Origin: Methanomicrobiales archaeon
GTDB taxonomy: Archaea > Halobacteriota > Methanomicrobia > Methanomicrobiales > Methanoculleaceae
Assembly (NCBI GenBank): GCA_012797575.1
Contig: JAAZOW010000273.1
Coordinates: 1-9,682 of the forward strand
Reading direction: 5' to 3'
DNA length: 9,682 nt
Every line of letters starts with the position of its first letter. Positions within the stretch are counted from its first letter, which is position 1. The position numbers were made by a program, and so were the translations under genes. The notes under the pieces were generated by a model that was not told the origin of the DNA, searched no databases, and was given only the letters and a program-made list of their open reading frames with translations. Below, in pieces: positions 5,619 to 9,682 of the stretch.

Positions 5619-6431
5619 TTGCCCCCGAACCGGGATGCCCTCCCCCACCCCTCTGCGTTTAAGGTACTCTTCCTCACGATCCTGTTCGGCCTGGTAGCCT
5701 ACATGGTCGTGGTCATCGTCGGTCTCGTAGTCTACCCACCACTCCCGGCTCTCATTGAGAGTCTCACCGCCCCTGAGATCCTCTTTGCCATCAAGCTCTC
5801 GCTCATCACGTCGGCGATCTCGACCACCCTCTGCGTGATCGGCGCCATCCCGGTCGCCTACTCCCTCGCCCGGTTTTCATTCCCGGGGAGAGGGTTCATA
5901 AACAGCATCTTCAATATCCCGCTTGCCCTCCCGCCGCTCGTTGCGGGCGTTGCACTGCTCATCTTCTATGGTCCCTCAAAGTTCGGGCAGATGCTCTCGG
6001 CCGCTGGCCTTGATGTCATCTACACTCCGCTCGGGATCATCATTGCCCAGTTCTTTGTCAATCTTCCCTACATGGTCAGGGTCACCCGATCGGCCTTCGA
6101 GACGATCAACCCCCGCTACGAGCATGTCGCCCGGACGCTCGGGTGCACCGAGTGGGGGGCGTTTCATCAGGTCACCCTCCCGCTTGCCCGGAGCGGCATC
6201 ATCGCCGGTCTCATCATCACCTGGTCAAAGTCCATTGGAGAGTTCGGTGCGGTCCTGATGCTCGCGGGAGCCACCCAGATGAAGACCGAGACCCTGCCCA
6301 TAGCGCTCTTCCTGAATATGTCGACCGGGGATCTCGATCTTGCCATAGCCGCATCGATCATCCTGATAGCGATATCGGTGACATCGCTTGTTGTGTTCGA
6401 GCGTTTCAGCGGCGGCCGGGGGGTCTTCTGA
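5619..6431 (+). CDS. modB: molybdate/tungstate ABC transporter permease
   Basis: A membrane protein of 270 residues from TTG 5619, forming the channel through which the oxyanion passes, driven by the ATPase encoded next. About six hydrophobic segments are visible (near 17-40, 57-80, 100-118, 135-152, 192-212 and 240-260). The cytoplasmic EAA loop EHVARTLGCTEWGAFHQVTLPLA is split here as EHVARTLGCTEWGAF (168-182) and HQVTLPLA (183-190), and docks on ModC. GEFGAVLMLAG (207-217) and TETLPIALF (223-231) are typical of the CysT/ModB/WtpB family. The start is uncertain: TTG 5619 has AGGTTGGT just upstream and follows the previous stop by 11 bp, whereas GTG 5553 would overlap the previous gene by 55 bp and add an atypical Arg-rich stretch. 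The stop shares one base with the modC start. Confidence 0.92.
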   Translation: MPPNRDALPHPSAFKVLFLTILFGLVAYMVVVIVGLVVYPPLPALIESLTAPEILFAIKLSLITSAISTTLCVIGAIPVAYSLARFSFPGRGFINSIFNIPLALPPLVAGVALLIFYGPSKFGQMLSAAGLDVIYTPLGIIIAQFFVNLPYMVRVTRSAFETINPRYEHVARTLGCTEWGAFHQVTLPLARSGIIAGLIITWSKSIGEFGAVLMLAGATQMKTETLPIALFLNMSTGDLDLAIAASIILIAISVTSLVVFERFSGGRGVF

Positions 6432-7480
6432 TGCTCAGCGTCAGGGCACTCTCCCTCTCCCTCGGGGAGTTCTCACTCGACAGCGTAGATCTGGCCGTCG
6501 TCGACGGAGAGTACTTCATCATCCTCGGGCCGACCGGAGCAGGGAAGACGATCCTCCTTGAGACGATCGCGGGGATCTATACACCCGAGGCAGGGACGAT
6601 CAGCCTCGATGGTCGGGATATCACCAACACCGAACCAAAAGATCGGGGGATCGGTATGGTCTACCAGGACTACATGCTCTTTCCGCACCTGACCATCGAG
6701 GAGAACATAGGATTTGGTCTCCGGCAGCAGAAGGCTGATCCTGCCCGAATCAGGGATCTGGTCTCTGAGACCGCAGACATGCTCGGGATAGGCCATCTCC
6801 TCGGGCGCACACCGGGAACGCTCTCCGGCGGTGAGCAGCAGCGGGCCGCGATCGCAAGGGCACTTGTCCTCCGTCCTCGCATCCTCCTCCTGGATGAACC
6901 GCTCTCGGCGCTCGACGCCACCACCCGTGACCGCCTCAGGAGGGAACTCAAATCCATCCACCGGACGACCGGCACGACGGTCATCCACATCACCCACCAC
7001 TTCGAGGACATCTTCGCTCTCGCTGACCGGGTGGCGGTGATGCAGAACGGGAAAATCGTCCAGACCGGCACACCCGATGAGGTCTTCAGGAGACCAGCTA
7101 CCGAGTTCGTCGCCGCCTTCACCGGTATGGAGAACGTCTTTTATGGGGTATCGAGGATCAGGAGCGGGGAGGCGACGATCGATCTCGGCGCCATCACCCT
7201 CCGGACGGTCACCACAGTCGAGGGCGATGTCTGCGTCGGTATCCGGCCCGAAGAGGTGATCGTCTCTCGTGAGGCGTTTGAATCAAGCGCCATAAACGCT
7301 TTTTCGGGAACAGTTGTCGAGATCCAACAAAACGGTATCTTCTCAAGGCTCGTGGTGGACGCAGGTCTGCCCCTCGTCGCTGTCCTGACCAGGCAGAGTG
7401 TTGCCCGCCTGGATCTTGCCGAGGGGGAGCGGGCCCACATCACCTTCAAGGCCTCGGCGGTCCACGTCTTTCCCCGGTAG
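6431..7480 (+). CDS. modC: molybdate/tungstate ABC transporter ATP-binding protein
   Basis: A 349-residue cytosolic ATPase powering the importer. All nucleotide-binding elements are intact: Walker A GPTGAGKT (33-40), Q-loop VYQDYMLFPHLT (77-88), signature LSGGEQQR (131-138), Walker B ILLLDEP (151-157), D-loop SALD (159-162) and H-loop His189. Residues from about 235 form a C-terminal regulatory region with an FSGTVVEI segment near 291 and an end (HITFKASAVHVF) typical of the TOBE domain that can bind the oxyanion and slow transport when metal is ample. The start ATG overlaps the modB stop by one base (TGATG) and has GGGGGGT 6 bases upstream, so it is translationally coupled. The open frame continues upstream of 6431 but that part lies over modB and is not coding. 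Confidence 0.95.
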   Translation: MLSVRALSLSLGEFSLDSVDLAVVDGEYFIILGPTGAGKTILLETIAGIYTPEAGTISLDGRDITNTEPKDRGIGMVYQDYMLFPHLTIEENIGFGLRQQKADPARIRDLVSETADMLGIGHLLGRTPGTLSGGEQQRAAIARALVLRPRILLLDEPLSALDATTRDRLRRELKSIHRTTGTTVIHITHHFEDIFALADRVAVMQNGKIVQTGTPDEVFRRPATEFVAAFTGMENVFYGVSRIRSGEATIDLGAITLRTVTTVEGDVCVGIRPEEVIVSREAFESSAINAFSGTVVEIQQNGIFSRLVVDAGLPLVAVLTRQSVARLDLAEGERAHITFKASAVHVFPR

Positions 7481-7485
7481 CAGGG

Positions 7486-7529
7486 CTGGCGGAGAGTGAT
7501 ACTCCGTGGCAGACTGCCCTTGCCGCCAG
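7486..7529 (+). repeat. nested inverted repeat just after modC
   Basis: CTGGCGG (7486-7492) pairs perfectly with CCGCCAG (7523-7529). Between them GAGT/ACTC (7494-7497, 7501-7504) and GGCA/TGCC (7508-7511, 7515-7518) could form two small hairpins, giving a three-way junction 5 bases after the modC stop. It could protect the 3' end of the mod mRNA or help to stop transcription. Confidence 0.4.
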
Positions 7530-7626
7530 ACTCACCATGTCGCCTGATACTCCTCTTTCCTCTTCTCGCTCCGGCACGGAGGCAACCGGGGTTACGCCTC
7601 AAGCGATATCGGTAGTGCTCCAGCAT

Positions 7627-7730
7627 GTAACTGATAGTCGATCTCAGAGAACCCGGTCGAAATCCATAGAGCAGCAACTCACACTCAGGGTTAAAGCTCA
7701 CACGGCAGGAGCTATCCTACTATCAGTTGC
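7627..7730. ncRNA. candidate structured RNA defined by a 12-bp outer stem
   Basis: GTAACTGATAGT (7627-7638) and ACTATCAGTTGC (7719-7730) pair over 12 positions with one G.T, when read as RNA. Inside, AACCC (7650-7654) pairs with GGGTT (7688-7692). The enclosed sequence is not tRNA-like. Orientation is unknown; the plus strand would continue the mod transcript, the minus strand would continue past the tRNA-Phe terminator. No known RNA family was recognised, so this is a structural candidate only. Confidence 0.3.
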
Positions 7731-7749
7731 TTCATAAAACATCATCCTC

Positions 7750-7755
7750 AAAAAA
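7750..7755 (-). terminator. oligo-T terminator of the tRNA-Phe gene
   Basis: Six T on the minus strand (A6 on the plus), 23 bases beyond the tRNA 3' end, preceded by a shorter TTTT. This is the usual form of an archaeal tRNA terminator. Confidence 0.6.
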
Positions 7756-7778
7756 GGCATTTGAAAAGTTACCCGGAG

Positions 7779-7852
7779 TGCCCCCGCCCGGATTTGAACC
7801 GGGGACAACCAGATCTTCAGTCTGGCGCTCTCCCAGTCTGAGCTACAGGGGC
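7779..7852 (-). tRNA. tRNA-Phe, anticodon GAA
   Basis: A full 74-nt cloverleaf. The acceptor stem GCCCCTG pairs with CGGGGGC (one G.U) and the discriminator is A. The D stem is GCTC/GAGC with a 9-nt loop, the anticodon stem CCAGA/TCTGG encloses CTGAAGA with GAA at 7816-7818, the variable loop is 5 nt, and the T arm is CCCGG-TTCAAAT-CCGGG. No CCA is encoded, so it is added after transcription, and there is no intron. It is transcribed toward the mod operon, with an oligo-T terminator downstream. No clear TATA box is seen at the usual distance upstream. Confidence 0.97.
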
Positions 7853-7866
7853 GCTCGATCACTCTG

Positions 7867-7888
7867 CTCAGGCAGTACCTGCCCTGAG
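7867..7888. repeat. imperfect hairpin upstream of tRNA-Phe
   Basis: CTCAGG-CAG-TAC-CTG-C-CCTGAG forms a 9-bp stem with one bulged C. An outer pair TGCTCA (7865-7870) / TGAGCA (7897-7902) is an alternative fold. It sits 15 bases before the tRNA 5' end on the minus strand and could be part of the tRNA promoter region or 5' leader. Confidence 0.35.
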
Positions 7889-7976
7889 GAAGCAGATTGA
7901 GCATTCCGGTTGCTTGGTTCTCGCAACACAGGTACAATTCATTGGGAGGGGAAGAAGAAAAATCTATCGCCTCACC

Positions 7977-7983
7977 ATATATT
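7977..7983 (+). promoter_or_regulatory. TATA-like element upstream of the DHH gene
   Basis: ATATATT in the 220-bp space between the tRNA and the DHH gene, the only clear AT-rich core there. It would give a leader of about 65 nt for the start at 8073. Its symmetry means it could in principle serve either strand. Confidence 0.35.
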
Positions 7984-8072
7984 CCGGGGAAGGCAGCGGA
8001 GCGCCCGTCCCCCCATCCACCTATCTTGAGAGACCGCCTGTTTATCATCCTCCACGGCGATACTACAGGACA

Positions 8073-9044
8073 ATGGGCCGGAGTGATCAGAAGTCAGCTA
8101 CCCGTGGTGCAGGCCTCACGCAGGCGCTCTCCGGACGGACCGGGAGCGTCGTGCACCTCACGCATAACGATCTCGACGCCGTCGGGAGCGACGCCATCCA
8201 CCGGAGGAAGTACGGGGACGTCTTCACCATCTGGTGTTCGGTCGGCAGGTTCCTCACGAACCTTGACACTGTGGCCAGCTCCCCCGGACGGGGCGACCTC
8301 CTCAGCATATCCGACCTCGGATACCAGCAGGGCGTCGAGAAGCGGCTCGCCAGAGCCCGATCGAACGGGTGGCGGATCGAGTGGCGCGACCACCACCGCT
8401 GGAGGGATGAAGAGGCCAGGGCCGTCAAGAAGAAGACAGGCCTCCTCCATATCGATGTCACCACCTGCGCCACCGGGATCGTCGCCCGCGACCTCGCGCC
8501 CGGCGACGCGGTAGCAGAAGAGATCGCCCGGATCGTCTGCGACTACGACCTCTGGAAGCACCAGGACCCCCGGTCAAAGATGCTCGGCCAGGTCGTCATG
8601 CGGAAGGGCTGCCGGGAGCACGTCCGCGACAACCTCGTCCAGGGCACCATCACCGATGAGAAGGTCGAGAACGAGTATGCAGAGATCCTCCGCGAGATGG
8701 AACGAGACATCACCAGGAGCCTCCGGCACACCACCATCATCGAGCGCGGTCGCTATCGGATCGCGTTTGCCCCGCTCTACGGCTACCCGAGCGAGACCGC
8801 GCACACCATCAGGGACGAACTCGACACCGACATCGAGGTGATAGTCTCTGGAAATGGCCGCATCTCCATCCGATCCGTCCCCCCCATCAGCCACCTCATC
8901 GCCCGCGAATTCGACGGCGGCGGCCACCCCCACGCGGCGGGAGGCACGTTTCCGTTCAACATCCTCGACCGCATCCTCTTCTGGGCCGTAAAGCGGAACC
9001 GTCACTACCGCCACCTTGCTGACGTGGCGAACACTATCGGGTGA
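8073..9044 (+). CDS. DHH/DHHA1-family phosphoesterase
   Basis: A 323-residue metal-dependent phosphoesterase of the DHH superfamily (RecJ, NrnA nanoRNase/pAp phosphatase, cyclic-dinucleotide phosphodiesterases). Metal-ligand motifs are all present: THNDLDAVGSDA (30-41), ISDLG with Asp81, DHH (107-109), HIDVT with Asp128, and the DHHA1 substrate motif GGGHPHAAGG (282-291). There is no membrane segment, so it acts in the cytosol. The ATG at 8073 is preferred because family homology begins around residue 27 and AGGA lies just upstream; an earlier in-frame ATG at 7914 would add 53 residues without family character. The substrate (short RNA, pAp or a dinucleotide) cannot be decided from sequence. 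The last 11 bp overlap the convergent gene on the other strand. Confidence 0.9.
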   Translation: MGRSDQKSATRGAGLTQALSGRTGSVVHLTHNDLDAVGSDAIHRRKYGDVFTIWCSVGRFLTNLDTVASSPGRGDLLSISDLGYQQGVEKRLARARSNGWRIEWRDHHRWRDEEARAVKKKTGLLHIDVTTCATGIVARDLAPGDAVAEEIARIVCDYDLWKHQDPRSKMLGQVVMRKGCREHVRDNLVQGTITDEKVENEYAEILREMERDITRSLRHTTIIERGRYRIAFAPLYGYPSETAHTIRDELDTDIEVIVSGNGRISIRSVPPISHLIAREFDGGGHPHAAGGTFPFNILDRILFWAVKRNRHYRHLADVANTIG

Positions 9045-9682
9045 CAAACGCCCGCTCGACCAGGCTCCCCCAGTAGTTGGGACAACCCTCCTCGCAGTAA
9101 CCCCCTGCCTCAAGCATATCATGGTCGATGAACGCCGTGGTGGCCATAAGGTCCGCAGCCTCCGGATCGACCAGGATCAGGCGCCGGACGCGGAACTGCT
9201 CCATCAGGTCCAGAATGCGGTCAACCTCCCCGGCAGGGAGGATCAGGTCGTCCTGGTACTCGAGCAGGAGCTCGATGTCGAAGCTCCCGGGGTCTCTTGG
9301 GAAGAAGACGATCTTCCTTGAGGCGAGCACCTCAAGTTCGATCGCATCCGCCCGATCGGCGATCAGAACGTGCCCCGCCGCGCCCACATCGCGCATCTCC
9401 CGCGCGAGCCTGCCATACATGGTTGCTACCACCTCGGAAAACTCCTCTGCATCCTCGATGTAGGCATCCCGAAGCCCGAGCATATGGGGGGCGGGGAGTG
9501 AGAACCAGGCACCCTTCCGCCTCGCCTGGATGTAGCGTGCATCTGCAATCAGGGCGGATGGGTCAATACCCGGCTCACTGACGAGCACCCCCCCTGCCAC
9601 GCCCAGGAGAGCATCTCGCCACCGATCACCATAGAAGATACCACCGGCGGCCGGTATCGTCACTCCCCTCTGGGCGTCGAGT
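9034..9682 (-). CDS. unrecognised protein, probably cut by the window edge
   Basis: The frame is open from the right edge to a TAG at 9034-9036. A GTG at 9663 could start a 209-residue protein, but the Shine-Dalgarno-like GAGGGGA abuts it and the frame stays open to the edge (LDAQRG before it), so the true start is probably outside. I do not recognise the family. Visible features: a Gly/Ala-rich start (PAAGGIFYGDRW), an SEPGI segment, alternating strand-helix pattern through HVLIADRADAIELEVLASRKIVFFP split at 98-111 and 112-122, then a strand LILVDP (162-167), and a conserved-looking C-terminus with Cys190-x3-Cys194-Pro before NYWGSLVE. The pattern suggests an alpha/beta fold, soluble, without signal peptide. 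It converges on and overlaps the DHH gene by 11 bp. Coding is likely from the composition and length. Confidence 0.7.
   Translation of the reverse strand, partial: LDAQRGVTIPAAGGIFYGDRWRDALLGVAGGVLVSEPGIDPSALIADARYIQARRKGAWFSLPAPHMLGLRDAYIEDAEEFSEVVATMYGRLAREMRDVGAAGHVLIADRADAIELEVLASRKIVFFPRDPGSFDIELLLEYQDDLILPAGEVDRILDLMEQFRVRRLILVDPEAADLMATTAFIDHDMLEAGGYCEEGCPNYWGSLVERAFVTR

Larger units (their letters stand above)
7481..7778. other. 298-bp gap without a convincing protein gene, rich in inverted repeats
   Basis: Short open frames exist, but none has a Shine-Dalgarno, a recognisable domain or a coding-like composition. The stretch holds a branched fold next to the modC stop (7486-7529), a 9-bp direct repeat TGATACTCC (7497-7505 and 7545-7553), a pyrimidine tract of 17 bases (7551-7567) that may end the mod transcript, a stem TCGCT/AGCGA enclosing GAGGC/GCCTC (7566-7606), and a larger nested repeat (7627-7730). 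It may be a long 3' UTR, a small RNA gene, or decayed sequence. Confidence 0.5.

Noticed and set aside
6143..6430. Upstream extension of modC as a 445-residue protein
   Set aside because: The added part lies in another frame over modB's EAA loop and is His/Arg-rich; the ATPase family begins at MLSVRALSLSLG with its own Shine-Dalgarno.
7141..7701. 186-residue minus-strand open frame
   Set aside because: Over half lies antisense to the well-supported modC TOBE region, with a Ser/Arg/Thr-rich composition typical of antisense reading in GC-rich DNA.
7537..7737. 66-residue open frame in the gap after modC
   Set aside because: No Shine-Dalgarno, Ser/Thr/Arg-rich low-complexity composition and no recognisable domain; it also runs through inverted-repeat structures.
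7700..7760. C/D box sRNA on the minus strand
   Set aside because: GATGATG and CTGA resemble C and D' boxes 13 bases apart, but no C' or final D box follows at the right spacing.
7914..8072. Longer start for the DHH gene at ATG 7914
   Set aside because: It would add 53 residues with no family character across the likely promoter element; ATG 8073 fits better.
1..9682. CRISPR array, insertion sequence, integrase or attachment site
   Set aside because: No regularly spaced direct repeats, transposase or integrase motif, or tRNA-end duplication was seen; the tRNA-Phe 3' end shows no nearby repeat.

Overview
The window looks like the chromosome of a hydrogenotrophic methanogen, most likely order Methanomicrobiales (Methanoculleus-like). 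Pointers are a methenyl-tetrahydromethanopterin cyclohydrolase gene, archaeal TATA boxes, GC-rich coding sequence broken by short AT-rich promoters, an oligo-T terminator after a tRNA gene that encodes no CCA, and a molybdate/tungstate-type importer, whose metal formylmethanofuran dehydrogenase needs. The genus is inference from style, not from a database match.

Layout. 1-914 (+) is a redox cluster: the tail of one split-barrel (pyridoxamine-phosphate-oxidase-like) flavoprotein, a complete related gene, and a two-cluster ferredoxin. 915-1035 is a convergent junction rich in inverted repeats. 1036-1983 (-) is an Mch-family cyclohydrolase in which a family glutamate recalled as catalytic appears to be Thr. 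A 130-bp divergent promoter region with a 12-bp palindrome separates it from thiM and thiE (+, 2114-3593), the thiazole salvage and thiamine-phosphate coupling steps.

3744-7480 (+) is the metal-uptake locus: a TsaA/TrmO-family gene with its own promoter, an AT-rich promoter with a 16-bp palindrome touching the next start codon, then modA, a second TsaA/TrmO-family gene, modB and modC in a tight operon (4-bp overlap, about 11-bp gap, 1-bp overlap). A SAM-dependent RNA-modification-type protein beside and inside a metal ABC operon is the most unusual gene arrangement here.

7481-7778 holds no convincing protein gene but carries several nested inverted repeats and may make a structured RNA or a long 3' UTR. 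tRNA-Phe(GAA) lies at 7779-7852 (-). Then come a DHH/DHHA1 phosphoesterase (+, 8073-9044) and, overlapping its end convergently by 11 bp, an unrecognised protein (-) that probably continues past the right edge.

No IS element, CRISPR array, phage gene or riboswitch was seen. Overall the window is core archaeal chromosome with unusual local features rather than a mobile island.
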